From Micromonospora inaquosa (GTDB lineage Bacteria > Actinomycetota > Actinomycetes > Mycobacteriales > Micromonosporaceae): a DNA stretch of 64,000 nt. The stretch's first letter is position 1. Each line of letters starts with the position of its first letter. The position numbers and the translations under genes are program-made. Shown one piece after another: positions 27,262 through 35,559 of the stretch. The notes under the pieces were generated by a model. That model saw nothing but the letters and a program-made list of their open reading frames with translations. It was not told the origin of the DNA and did not search any database. Location of the stretch: the NCBI RefSeq assembly GCF_003857055.1, contig NZ_QGSZ01000198.1, positions 1 to 64,000 on the forward strand, written 5' to 3'.

Positions 27262-28143
27262 TCAGTTGCTGATGGCGCGGAAGACGTCGTCGAGCCGGGT
27301 CGGCCCGGCCGCCAGGTCGCGCAGGTCCACGGCGTGGGCCTGGGCCCAGCCGAGCAGGAGGTGCAGGTCCTTCTGCAGCTCGAAGGACTCGACGGTGACC
27401 TTCCCGTCGGCGTCCACGTCGGCCGTCAGCGGTAGCGGCGGCACCGGTGTGGCGAGGGAGAAGCGGATCACGCCGGGGAGGGTGCGGGTCAGCTCGGAGA
27501 CGGTGCCCTCGCGATGGAGGACGCCCTGGTGCATGAGCCCGATCCGGTCGGCGCGTTGCTGCGCCTCCTCCAGGTAGTGCGTGGTGAGCACGATGGTCGA
27601 GCCGTTCTCGCGGAGCCGGTCCACCGTTGCCCAGACGGCGTCGCGGGACTGGATGTCGAGGCCGGTGGTCGGCTCGTCCAGGAAGATCAGCTCCGGGGTG
27701 CCGTAGACCGCGGTGGCGAAGTCCAGCCGCCGCTTCTCCCCGCCGGACAGCTGCGAGACCTTGCGTCCGGCCCGACCGCTGAGGTCGACCACGTCGAGCA
27801 CCCGGTCGACGTCGTCGGTGCGCCGGGTGAGCCGGCCGATCAGGCCGACGGACTCACGGACGGTGAGGTCCGGGGAGAAACCGCTCTCCTGGAGCATCAC
27901 GCCCATTCGGGGACGTACCGCCCGCCGGTCGTCGGGGCGGTGCCCCAACACGCGTACCGTGCCCGAGGTTGGCCTCCGGTGACCCTCGACGACTTCCAGG
28001 GTCGAGGTCTTCCCGGCTCCGTTGGTGCCCAGCAGTGCGTAGAGCTCTCCGGGTCGTACCTCGAAGGAGAGGTCCTTCACGGCGTGGAAGTCGCCGTAGG
28101 TGAGGTTCAGCCGTTCGACTTCGATGATGGGTGTGGTGGACAT
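27262..28143 (-). CDS. ABC transporter ATP-binding protein (ABC-2 exporter)
   Basis: The ATPase has Walker A GTNGAGKTST, Q-loop VMLQESGF, signature LSGGEKRRLDFA, Walker B LIFLDEPTTGLD and the switch His in VLTTHYLEE. The C-terminal 70 residues are a DUF4162-like tail. The ATG at 28143 precedes the first strand. It forms an operon with the permease and GPP34 genes. A two-component system is divergent from it after 107 bases, a layout seen for drug-inducible exporters. Confidence 0.93.
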   Translation of the reverse strand: MSTTPIIEVERLNLTYGDFHAVKDLSFEVRPGELYALLGTNGAGKTSTLEVVEGHRRPTSGTVRVLGHRPDDRRAVRPRMGVMLQESGFSPDLTVRESVGLIGRLTRRTDDVDRVLDVVDLSGRAGRKVSQLSGGEKRRLDFATAVYGTPELIFLDEPTTGLDIQSRDAVWATVDRLRENGSTIVLTTHYLEEAQQRADRIGLMHQGVLHREGTVSELTRTLPGVIRFSLATPVPPLPLTADVDADGKVTVESFELQKDLHLLLGWAQAHAVDLRDLAAGPTRLDDVFRAISN

Positions 28144-28250
28144 GCACCCATCACAGCGCGGGCAAGGCCGTCCCGTCAGTGGCGCCATGTCATCACCGCA
28201 TGTGACGTGGTGTCACTGGTCGTGGCGTCCGGCTGCCCGATACTGGTCTG

Positions 28251-29393
28251 GTGACCGCCAGCTCGCCGCGCTTCACCGAGTCGACGCAGGGAAGGCTGCG
28301 CCGGCTCAACCTCGCCACGTCACTGCCGCCGGTGGTGTTCGCCGCGGTGGTCCTGCTCTACATCGACGCGCGGACCTGGTGGCACCTGATCATCCTGGCG
28401 CCGGGGGCCATGGCGGCGCTGGTGGCCTTCGAACGGTGGACGGCCAACGACCTCGCCCGAGTGGTGCTGCCCTGCCTGGTCGTGGCCGCGGTGGTGTGGC
28501 CACTGGGAGTTCTGGTGAGCGGCAGCCCCAACGCCTATTGGGGTTTCTGCGCGGTGGGCTCCCTCGCCATGCGCGAGGTGCGACGGCACCGGAAGCTGCT
28601 GCTGGCCGGGCTGTTCAGCTATGTCGCGGCGGTCGGTGCGGCGCGGTTGCTGGTGCAGCGGGACGACATCGGCCACGTCCTGGTCACCTACGTTCTCGTC
28701 CCGACCGTCCTCACCATCTTCGTGACGGTCTTAACCATCGTGGGCGAGCGGTTCTTCGACCTCATCCGGGAACTCGAACAGACCCGGGAGCGTGAGGCGG
28801 AGCTGGCCGTGGTGCGGGAGCGCGTGCGGTTCGCCAGCGACCTGCACGACATCCAGGGCCACACCCTGCACGTGGTCAAGCTGAAGATCGCCCTGGCCCA
28901 GCGACTGCTGCTCCGGGACACCGCGCGGGCGGAGCAGGAGCTGCGGGAGACGTACTTGCTGGTCAGTGACACCATCGCGCAGACCAAGGAACTCGCCTAC
29001 GCACAACGACGGCTCAATCTCACCGCGGAGATCGAGAACGCGAAGAACCTGTTCGAGGCCGCCGGCATCCGGGTCCGGGTGACGCGGGAGGCCGAGGTCG
29101 ATGCCCGCGCCAGCGAACTGCTCGGCCAGGTGCTGCGGGAGACGACCACCAACATCCTGCGGCACGCGCAGGCCAGCCAGGTGCAGATCACGCTCGCCGC
29201 GTCGGGCATCACCATCGTCAACGACGGGGTGACGGCCGCCGCGCCCCCGGAGCTGCGCGGGCTGGCGGCGCTCCGGCAACGGGTGGCGGGTGACGGAGGT
29301 GAGCTGACAGTGGAACAGCAGCAGGGACGCTTCCGGACGGCGGCGACGTTACCCCCCGCGCGTGCCGACACGGAGCGGGGTGACGGCCGATGA
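28251..29393 (+). CDS. Sensor histidine kinase (NarL-partner, HisKA_3)
   Basis: The 380-residue kinase has five or six N-terminal membrane helices (about 25-165), a dimerisation segment with the phospho-acceptor in FASDLHDIQGHT (His near 199), and an HATPase with ETTTNILRHAQASQV and a G box near LRGLAALRQRVAGDGG. The layout resembles DesK-type sensors of membrane state. The GTG at 28251 is used. The stop overlaps the response regulator start (ATGA). The ABC exporter operon is divergent and is the likely target. Confidence 0.9.
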   Translation: MTASSPRFTESTQGRLRRLNLATSLPPVVFAAVVLLYIDARTWWHLIILAPGAMAALVAFERWTANDLARVVLPCLVVAAVVWPLGVLVSGSPNAYWGFCAVGSLAMREVRRHRKLLLAGLFSYVAAVGAARLLVQRDDIGHVLVTYVLVPTVLTIFVTVLTIVGERFFDLIRELEQTREREAELAVVRERVRFASDLHDIQGHTLHVVKLKIALAQRLLLRDTARAEQELRETYLLVSDTIAQTKELAYAQRRLNLTAEIENAKNLFEAAGIRVRVTREAEVDARASELLGQVLRETTTNILRHAQASQVQITLAASGITIVNDGVTAAAPPELRGLAALRQRVAGDGGELTVEQQQGRFRTAATLPPARADTERGDGR

Positions 29394-29992
29394 CCACAAT
29401 CGTGCTCGCCGACGACGAGGCGCTGCTGCGCACCGCTTTAGCCGCGCTGCTGCCGATGGAGGGCGATGTCACCGTTCTCGCCGAGGCGTCCGACGGCGGG
29501 ACGGCGGTCGAGGCCACCCTGCGGCACGAGCCCGACGTGCTGGTCATCGACCTGGAGATGCCGGGCGTGGACGGTCTCGGCGCGGTCGCCGAGATCCGCC
29601 GCACGCGCCCGGAGCAGGTCATCCTCATGCTGACCCGGCACGCCCGTCCCGGTGTGCTGCGCAAGGCGCTGAAGCTCGGCGTCCAGGGCTTCGTCAGCAA
29701 ATCCGCCGAGCCGGCGCACATCTCCTCGGTCATCGCCACCCTGCACGCGGGCAAACGTTGGATCGACCCGGATGTGTCCGCGCTTGCCGTCACCGAGGAC
29801 AACCCCCTCACCGACCGTGAGGCCGACGTCCTGCGGGTCACCGGCGAGGGCTACTCGGTCGCCGACATTGCCGCCCGGCTCCACCTGGCCCCGGGCACCG
29901 TCCGCAACTACCTCTCCAACGCGATGCGCAAGACCCAGACCCGGACCCGCCACGAAGCGGCCCGCTACGCCCGCGAACACGACTGGCTGTGA
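29390..29992 (+). CDS. Response regulator, NarL/LuxR family
   Basis: The 200-residue protein has a receiver domain with acidic pair DD (residues 8-9), phospho-acceptor Asp54 in VLVIDLEMPG, and a Lys in GFVSKSAEP. The C-terminal LuxR helix-turn-helix spans about 137-195 (LTDREADVLRVTGEGYSVAD; VRNYLSNAMRK). It is coupled by overlap to the histidine kinase. It probably controls the divergent ABC exporter (inference from position). Confidence 0.92.
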   Translation: MTTIVLADDEALLRTALAALLPMEGDVTVLAEASDGGTAVEATLRHEPDVLVIDLEMPGVDGLGAVAEIRRTRPEQVILMLTRHARPGVLRKALKLGVQGFVSKSAEPAHISSVIATLHAGKRWIDPDVSALAVTEDNPLTDREADVLRVTGEGYSVADIAARLHLAPGTVRNYLSNAMRKTQTRTRHEAARYAREHDWL

Positions 29993-30005
29993 CCATCCTG
30001 GAGCG

Positions 30006-30206
30006 TCACCTGTTGCCGTCGGCGGCCTTCGCGGGGTTGGGGTGAGCGCCGAGATCATGCGGGGTGTAGCCGCAGGGTGGGCGTCCGCCGAGGTATCGGC
30101 CTTCCAGGAGTGTCTGGGCGGCCATGGCGGTGCGCACGCGCAGCTTGGTGCGGTTGCGTTCGCCTTTGCTCATGCCGCCGAAGACGGACATGACGACTTC
30201 GAGCAA
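30006..30206 (-). mobile_element. Serine recombinase fragment
   Basis: The frame reads VVMSVFGGMSKGERNRTKLR, then TLLEGRYLGGRPPCGYTPHD. This is the linker between catalytic and recombinase domains of large serine integrases. Both the catalytic Ser domain and the Cys-rich zinc domain are missing. It lies just after the YbaB-like gene and may record a former integrated element next to the toxin cassette. Confidence 0.65.
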
Positions 30207-30249
30207 GGCTTGTGGTGGTCGACCGGGACTGGCTGGCTCGTGGCCAGGC

Positions 30250-30648
30250 TCACCGTCCCGGCCGGCGCGCTTCGTTGATCGTGCGCAGGAAGGTCTCCAG
30301 GCGCTGGACCGATGCGATCTGGAGGTCCTGCAGGTGGTGAAGCAGTGCGGTTGGGTCGGTGGCCGGCGTCGCGTCGCTAGCCTTGGCGGCTAAGTCGCCG
30401 AGGGCGGCGTTGACTGCCGTGGTGACGTGCTCGGCGAGCGTGAAGGAGTCCAGGCGCATTGCCCGTGGGGCGATGGTCAGCGACTCCACCCGCCCGTCGG
30501 GTGTGGCCACCGCAGCGACCAACCCGTCGGGGGCGGTGCCTTCTCCGCGAAGTTCGGCGATGCTGGCCGTTTCCGGGTCCGGCGCAGTTTGCTTGAGCGC
30601 GGTGACGGTGTCGTCGAGGATGCGGCGGATGTCGTCGGCGGCGGCCAT
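30250..30648 (-). CDS. YbaB/EbfC-like protein of the toxin cassette
   Basis: The 132-residue protein has a central VAAVATPDGRVESLTIAPRA strand pair and a helical C-terminus, as in YbaB/EbfC-family small DNA-binding proteins that are often encoded beside WXG100 genes in actinobacteria. GGGAG precedes the ATG. It follows the immunity gene after 11 bases, so it is probably co-transcribed with it. Its role in the cassette is unknown: it could be a chaperone, a DNA-binding regulator or an accessory secretion protein. Confidence 0.6.
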   Translation of the reverse strand: MAAADDIRRILDDTVTALKQTAPDPETASIAELRGEGTAPDGLVAAVATPDGRVESLTIAPRAMRLDSFTLAEHVTTAVNAALGDLAAKASDATPATDPTALLHHLQDLQIASVQRLETFLRTINEARRPGR

Positions 30649-30659
30649 GCTGCTCCCTG

Positions 30660-31127
30660 CTACTCGGTGTCGTAGTCACCGACCTTGATGTCGTCGGCGA
30701 TGTCCAGCCAGAACGAGTCGGAGTCGCTGAGCTCGTCCGGGTCGATTGCGGCGAGCGCGGCCAGTACATGGTCTCCGGCCGCGTCATAACTGTTGTACCG
30801 GGGATTGTCTGGCGAAAGCGGCGCTGCGGCCTTGATGGCGTTGATGCAGTCGACAAACCGGTGAAGCGACGTGTTCACCTGATAGATCTCGTTCGCCCAG
30901 GGTGTGTAGCCCACCACGCGACCGTCCTCAATGTCTAATGCGATGAGCACGCCTTCGCGACCCCAGGCGCCGATGACCAGGTAACGGGGGTCGCTGTCGA
31001 GTTGATGGAGCGTGTGAGCGGGATGGAAGGGCGCGGGCCTGCCGTCGGGCAGCCCGAAGTCGGTCAGGATCGTCCGTGCTTCGCCGACAGCGACTGACGC
31101 GACCTGGTCGGCGGGGTATGTGGTCAT
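30660..31127 (-). CDS. Immunity-like protein (SUKH-type)
   Basis: The 155-residue acidic protein contains LVIGAWGREGVLIALDIEDG and VNTSLHRFVDCINAIKA. These features match SUKH-4-like immunity proteins. The ATG at 31127 overlaps the stop of the deaminase-like toxin gene by 4 bases, the tight coupling expected for a toxin and its immunity protein. It should bind the toxin in the cytoplasm. The family call is moderate. Confidence 0.65.
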   Translation of the reverse strand: MTTYPADQVASVAVGEARTILTDFGLPDGRPAPFHPAHTLHQLDSDPRYLVIGAWGREGVLIALDIEDGRVVGYTPWANEIYQVNTSLHRFVDCINAIKAAAPLSPDNPRYNSYDAAGDHVLAALAAIDPDELSDSDSFWLDIADDIKVGDYDTE

Positions 31128-31729
31128 GATATCGGCCCTGGGGTCCCTCTCTGAAAGAGTTTGGTCACCGCATTCGTCTGTGCTAGCCGGGAAGCGTCGC
31201 GGACGTCGCGGGGGTTCCACGGCCAACTGTAGGACACGTCCGTGCCGGCGGGGAGTTCGTCGTCCAGCAGTTGCTGGCACCGTCTTGGTCTCGTGTCGCA
31301 GGGTGAGAACTCCACGAAAACCTTGGCCTTCGTCACCTGTTTGAGGTCGACATCCTCAGGACTGATTCCCTCTCGTGCGGCGATCTCCTGCCGCATCCGG
31401 TCGAGCATGTCGCCCTCGGCATGGGCTTCGGACGAGGAACGGCCAGCGACCGAGTATTTCTGGCCGTTGTGATCGAACGTGGCCCCGCCGTAGATGTTCT
31501 TCGTGTTGCCGTCCTTGAGCCGTTCCGCCTGGGCCAGCTTGCTCTCGTCCGTGGTGCCGTAGCCCAGCTGCCGGTACCGAGCAGGCACGGGAGCGTCCCT
31601 GGCGCTGCGCGGCTTGGGTCGAGGCTTCGGCGCAGCCTTGCGCGGTTCCGGAGCGTCGATGTCGTCCAAGGCCTCGGCGATTTTCTTGGCGGCACCCGGC
31701 GGAAGGTCGGGCTTCGGGCGCTTAGCCAC
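31124..31729 (-). CDS. Nucleic-acid deaminase-like toxin domain protein
   Basis: The product (about 201 residues) has a Lys/Pro/Ala-rich N-terminus (1-55) and a C-terminal deaminase fold: the zinc/proton-shuttle motif HAE (EAHAEGDML, near 103-105) and FSPCDTRPRRC, a PC-x6-C zinc pair (near 144 and 151). This is the cytidine-deaminase-like signature of polymorphic toxins. I place the start at the GTG 31729 (a TTG lies one codon earlier); it overlaps the end of the preceding helical gene by 8 bases in another frame. It has no secretion signal of its own. Confidence 0.75.
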   Translation of the reverse strand: MAKRPKPDLPPGAAKKIAEALDDIDAPEPRKAAPKPRPKPRSARDAPVPARYRQLGYGTTDESKLAQAERLKDGNTKNIYGGATFDHNGQKYSVAGRSSSEAHAEGDMLDRMRQEIAAREGISPEDVDLKQVTKAKVFVEFSPCDTRPRRCQQLLDDELPAGTDVSYSWPWNPRDVRDASRLAQTNAVTKLFQRGTPGPIS

Positions 31730-32216
31730 CAAGAACCGCCGAGACGGCCTGATCGATCAGGAGGTCCAGGATCTTCGAGGTAATGATCTTGAAGATCGGG
31801 ATCTCCACCAGCGAGGCGCCGAACGTCGCCACTGCGGTGGCGATCGCCTGCGCGATCTGGACTGCAAGGATCACCAACTGCACGATGACGCTTATCTTCA
31901 GCGCTAGAACAACGCCGGCACACACGATCAGACCGATGCCGACCGTCGCGGCGCCGTTTGCCCCCCGGTCCAGTACCCCCGGGGCGCTGTCCTGAGCTGT
32001 CCACCATTCCCGGAAGGCGTTGATCGCTAAGCCCTGGTTGGAGGCCCACACCTCTTGCGCCACCCCGCCAGCCGACTGCGTGGCGTTAGCCATCTGTTCG
32101 GAAAAGCCCAACCACGCCTGCCCCAACTCGAACAGTTTTTCCTCATCCGACGTCGGCCAGTCGTAGCCCAACATGCTCAACAGGCTGACCAATTCACCGG
32201 GCAACTGCAATCCCAT
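31722..32216 (-). CDS. WXG100/CpnT-like helical carrier protein
   Basis: The 164-residue protein starts LQLPGELVSLLSMLGYDWPT, typical of the N-terminal helical domain of CpnT-like and other type VII toxins, then WASNQGLAINAFREWWTAQD. The C-terminal half is hydrophobic (IGLIVCAGVVLALKISVIVQ and a second helix) and ends VLGG. In fused toxins this part precedes the toxic domain in one chain. Here it ends just as the deaminase gene begins. It lies 6 bases after the WXG100 gene. Confidence 0.68.
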   Translation of the reverse strand: MGLQLPGELVSLLSMLGYDWPTSDEEKLFELGQAWLGFSEQMANATQSAGGVAQEVWASNQGLAINAFREWWTAQDSAPGVLDRGANGAATVGIGLIVCAGVVLALKISVIVQLVILAVQIAQAIATAVATFGASLVEIPIFKIITSKILDLLIDQAVSAVLGG

Positions 32217-32222
32217 GACGGC

Positions 32223-32546
32223 CTACCCAAGGAGTTCCTGAAGGCGACCGAGGTCCTCAGCCGCCTTCTGATCGGTCTCCTCGTAGGCACTGGCCATGCC
32301 CGCGAGATCTTGGCCGGCGGAGGACAACTCGTCGGCGACCTCCTTCCAGCACTCGAATGCCCACTGTGAGACCACGTTGTATGCCGCGCCGATTAGTCCA
32401 CCGATGGTGTCGTCGCCCCACGCGCCCTCGTACGCCGAAAGCCCCGCTCGAAACTGGCCGAGCTGGTCACCAAAGGACTGACCGACATGTCCGAGGGCGA
32501 TTCCCTGTCCCCGAATCTGGTTTGGGTCCACGGCAAATCCATCCAC
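32223..32546 (-). CDS. WXG100-like (ESX/type VII) secretion target
   Basis: The 107-residue helical protein (FAVDPNQIRGQGIALGHVGQ, then GAWGDDTIGGLIGAAY) ends with SAYEETDQKAAED, whose Y-E-E-T-D fits the YxxxD type VII export signal. AGGAGGTGG lies just before the GTG at 32546. It is the first gene of the toxin cassette and probably forms a heterodimer with the next protein. No ESX machinery genes are present in this window, so export must use a system elsewhere. Confidence 0.72.
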   Translation of the reverse strand: MDGFAVDPNQIRGQGIALGHVGQSFGDQLGQFRAGLSAYEGAWGDDTIGGLIGAAYNVVSQWAFECWKEVADELSSAGQDLAGMASAYEETDQKAAEDLGRLQELLG

Positions 32547-32681
32547 AGGACCACCTCCTGTCGGGACTCTACCAGCGAATAGCGAGACGTCTATGTCGGA
32601 TCCTGGTCTGTGGATGTAACGGTATTTCCGGCCTGACCCATCGGGCTTTGTGCCTGGTGGGGAGGGTGTCGTGATGACCGC

Positions 32682-32800
32682 GTGAACGACCAGACCCGGA
32701 CGTAAGAAGCGGCCTGAGCCCTCGGCAGAGGCGACCGTCGAGCTGGTCCGGGCGTCCAAGGAGCAGGGCTGTCGCCTGACTGGCCTGGATGGCCTGCTCA
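32682..32800 (+). mobile_element. IS256-type transposase, N-terminal remnant
   Basis: The plus strand has GTGAACGACCAGACCCG, then, after a one-base shift, [20 protein letters not shown] and [13 protein letters not shown]. This is the N-terminus of an IS256-type transposase of a subgroup different from the one at 19458. It breaks off near 32800. From there to about 32960 I find nothing recognisable. Confidence 0.5.
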
Positions 32801-32959
32801 GGGCGGTCAACGCGTCCCGCCGGGTTGCGACCCGGCTGGGGGAGCGGTCGACTGTGGGAGTCACCATTGAGATCGATTACCTTGCCCGTGGCCGTCCCGT
32901 CAGGGGCCGCACGCGATAGGGCAGGCGCATGTGGTCGACGACCGGGCGAAGGTGGAATT

Positions 32960-33140
32960 GCCCGGGCGTGGGCCGGTGGCTCCATCAGTGCCAGCGCGAG
33001 GACCTGGAGCACGTGGTTCTGCACGATGTCCCGCATCGCGCCGGCGTCCTCGTAGAAGCCGCCGCCGCGGCTGCCGACGCCGGGGTCTCGGCGACGGTGA
33101 TCTGCACGTGGCCGACCCACGAGCGATCCCAGATGGAAGG
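32960..33140 (-). pseudogene. Glucose-6-phosphate dehydrogenase (zwf) remnant
   Basis: Two frames hold one piece of G6[18 protein letters not shown], followed in another frame by [20 protein letters not shown] and LMEPPAH. Intact Zwf has about 500 residues; only the middle remains. It lies next to the IS256 remnant. The working zwf must lie elsewhere. Confidence 0.65.
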
Positions 33141-33456
33141 TACGTGAGAGCACCGTGGGGCGGACTTGCGGCGATCGGTCACCGACGGCAGACCGTCGGC
33201 GTAGCTGCCCTTTTCGCCCGTACGGCATTGCCTGGACACTGTCCGCCTCCGAGGCGGCTCGCCTGGTTGACGGGCCGGATTGAACGAGCATGTTCGATTT
33301 CTTGACACCTCAGATGCGATCGCTAACACTTGTCCGCAACACGAACGTAACGGGCAGAACACAATGCTCCGCACAGGCGTGACGCGTCGGAGCTACCGCG
33401 CGTCAGGTCGCAAATTGTCGGAAATCATGAAGCTCCTAGCCGCTCACGCCTCGACG
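33141..33456. other. Stretch without a gene
   Basis: No frame with family character is visible. TTGACA (33302-33307) with TAACAC 16 bases later is a possible plus-strand promoter. It lies about 150 bases before the palindrome at 33457 and 500 before the GH5 start, so it may once have served the broken gene at 33565. Confidence 0.3.
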
Positions 33457-33472
33457 ATGTGAACGCTCACAT
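33457..33472. promoter_or_regulatory. Palindrome ATGTGAACGCTCACAT, LacI-type operator candidate
   Basis: The 16-base near-perfect palindrome (only the a/c pair inside fails) has the shape of LacI-family operators of actinobacterial sugar genes. One half-site, ATGTGAGCG on the minus strand, also occurs at 38661-38669, and TTGTGAGCG occurs at 38793-38801 in the divergent promoter region of the uronate locus. It lies upstream of a signal-peptide remnant and the GH5 gene. Confidence 0.5.
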
Positions 33473-33564
33473 AGAGATGTCACCGACAGATGTCACGCCG
33501 GCCACCCCTGGGCGCGCTTCATCTGATCCCACCTGTTGCCAATCGACTGTCGGGAGCACTGACC

Positions 33565-33640
33565 ATGCGTTTACGTGCCTTCCTCGTAGCTGTCCGCCGT
33601 GGCTGCGGCGGCTTTTGTGGTGGTGGTCGTCGTGAAGTGA
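33565..33640 (+). pseudogene. Secreted protein, signal-peptide remnant
   Basis: After GGGAGCACTGACC an ATG starts RLRAFLVA; one frame over the sequence continues as LSAVAAAAFVVVVVV, then TGA at 33638. This looks like the signal peptide of a deleted exoenzyme with a frameshift. The following 160 bases show nothing clear up to the GH5 start. Confidence 0.4.
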
Positions 33641-33803
33641 CCTGACGGGTTCGCGGGCTACCTCCGTCCGGCGGGCCCGTGTTCGAATCCGAATGGTTTG
33701 GACCGTGTCGGTTCGAATGCGGGCTGCCCCGATGTTGTTCCCGATACCGATGTAACCCCAACGGCATCAGTCTGGTGTCCGAACGCAGAGAGGGCTAGAT
33801 CTA

Positions 33804-35345
33804 GTGATTCAACAGTTCACGAAACAGAAGACGTCGTCTGGCGGCCATCCTTCAGGAGCATCACGGAGTATCCGGCCGCTTCGCCGGCTGTTGATCGCTG
33901 TGGTGGCCGCGCTGACGGCGATGGTTGGCGTTGTCGTCGTCGCGTCGTCGCCGGCCGCTGCGGCCACCAGCCAGTTCCGAGGGATGAACTGGGCGGTGTT
34001 GGGTGACAATTTCAGTACCGGGCCGTTGGTCGTGCAGGGTTTGAGTTCGTCTGACAGTAATGCGACGGTGCGGGCGAAGGCCAATGCGCTTTACGACGAC
34101 ATGGCGTCGGTGATGGGGGTCAACACCGTCCGGTTGCCGATCAACACCCACACGGTGGGGACGGCGTGGTGGGAGGCGTATCGGGGTGCGATCGACGCGG
34201 CGACGGCCCGTGGTTTCAAGGTGATCCTGGCCTACTGGGAGGACGGCGCCGCGTCCGGTGGAAGGATCACGAACCTCGCGGCGTGGAACGCGATGTGGTC
34301 GACGGTGACGAACACGTACGGGTCGAACACCAATGTCTATTTCGAGCCGATGAACGAACCGCATGGATACAGTTCGGCGGAGTGGCGCACCGTCGCGGCG
34401 AACTGGCTCAGTTACCACTATTCGGCGGTGCCGGGGCGGGTGCTGATCGGTGGCACCGGCTTCAGTCAGGACCTGCGTGACATCTGCAACGACAGCCGCT
34501 TCAACGCGACGCTGCTGTCGTTTCACTACTACGCGTTCTTCTACGGCGCGATGACCTACGACGCTTTCCGTAGCCACATCCAGACCCGGCTGGGCAGTTG
34601 CGCGTCCCGCGCGGTCGCGACCGAGTTCGGCGCTCCGATGAACGACGGCCGTAACTACGCCGACGCGGGTAGCACCGACAACTTCGTGCGCTACATCCGG
34701 GCGATGGCCCAGGTCATGCGGGACAACCAGATGGGTGGCACGTACTGGCCCGCTCTCGGGGGCAAGCCCGGCAGTATCGGCTACGACTGGTACTCGATGT
34801 TCGCCCTCGGCGGCAGTGGCACCGACCTCACCCTGACCGTCCGCAACACCTCCGGCGCGGACCAGATCCGCTACGCGTGGGGCGACACCATCGGCGGCGG
34901 CCCGACCACGCCACCGCCCTCTGCGGGAACGTTCTACCGGGTCACGGTGCGGCACAGCGGCAAGGCCATGGACGTGCAGCAACCGAACACCGACAACGGC
35001 GCGCGCGTCGGCCAGTACACCTACGGCGGCAACGCCTGGCAACAGTGGCAGTTCCAGGACGCCGGCAGCGGCTACTGGCGCATCATCAGCCGACACAGCG
35101 GAAAATGCCTCGACGTGGTGAGCGCCTCGACCGCCGACGGCGCCGAACTCATCCAGTACACCTGCGGCACCGGCACCAACCAACAGTTCCAGATGCTCAC
35201 CAACGGCACCTACTTCCAACTACGGGCCCGACACAGCAACAAATGCGTGGACGTACCAGCCGCGACGAACACTGACGGGGCAGTCCTCAAGCAGTACACC
35301 TGCAACACCGGCACCAACCAACAATGGTCACGCACCACCGTCTGA
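33804..35345 (+). CDS. Secreted GH5-type glycoside hydrolase with CBM13
   Basis: The 513-residue enzyme has a long signal peptide (helix 29-48, cleavage near 54 after PAAAA), a GH5 catalytic domain (about 56-365) with the acid/base Glu185 in EPMNEPHG and the nucleophile Glu274 in VATEFGAP, a short PTTPPPS linker and a C-terminal ricin-type CBM13 (about 377-513) with repeated HSGK-C-DV and GTNQQ motifs. It should cut beta-glucan or beta-mannan outside the cell; GH5 subfamily unclear. The start GTG follows AGAGAGGG. A regulator and terminator lie downstream. Confidence 0.9.
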   Translation: MIQQFTKQKTSSGGHPSGASRSIRPLRRLLIAVVAALTAMVGVVVVASSPAAAATSQFRGMNWAVLGDNFSTGPLVVQGLSSSDSNATVRAKANALYDDMASVMGVNTVRLPINTHTVGTAWWEAYRGAIDAATARGFKVILAYWEDGAASGGRITNLAAWNAMWSTVTNTYGSNTNVYFEPMNEPHGYSSAEWRTVAANWLSYHYSAVPGRVLIGGTGFSQDLRDICNDSRFNATLLSFHYYAFFYGAMTYDAFRSHIQTRLGSCASRAVATEFGAPMNDGRNYADAGSTDNFVRYIRAMAQVMRDNQMGGTYWPALGGKPGSIGYDWYSMFALGGSGTDLTLTVRNTSGADQIRYAWGDTIGGGPTTPPPSAGTFYRVTVRHSGKAMDVQQPNTDNGARVGQYTYGGNAWQQWQFQDAGSGYWRIISRHSGKCLDVVSASTADGAELIQYTCGTGTNQQFQMLTNGTYFQLRARHSNKCVDVPAATNTDGAVLKQYTCNTGTNQQWSRTTV

Positions 35346-35373
35346 CGATCGTCACCACGGATCCTCGCTACGA

Positions 35374-35419
35374 CGCACACCCGGGCACACCGAACATGAG
35401 CCGGTGCCCGGGGTGTGCG
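35374..35419. terminator. Bidirectional hairpin between GH5 and regulator genes
   Basis: CGCACACCCGGGCAC (35374-35388) pairs with GTGCCCGGGGTGTGCG (35404-35419): 15 base pairs with one bulged G and a 15-base loop. It lies between two convergent genes, so it may stop transcription from both sides. Confidence 0.75.
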
Positions 35420-35559
35420 CCGTAGCGCCGCCGGATTCGCCCGCGCGGAACCAGGCAGCAAGGCTGTCCGATGCCGGCTGGCTGGGATGGCTGGCCAGGC
35501 CGCGCTGCGGTGCGATCGCGGACTCGGGCTGGCGACCCGTCCGGGACGCCGGCGGCCCG

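Noticed and set aside
30006..30206. An intact integrase marking an active integrative element
   Set aside because: Only the linker region of a serine recombinase is left; no catalytic domain or attachment-site pair is visible.
31722..31732. Programmed ribosomal frameshift joining carrier and toxin
   Set aside because: No slippery heptamer or following stem is evident at the overlap; a coupled start is simpler.
33861..35219. 452-residue minus-strand frame opposite the GH5 gene
   Set aside because: Composition is His/Arg/Val-biased and no domain is visible, while the plus strand has a signal peptide, catalytic residues and CBM13.
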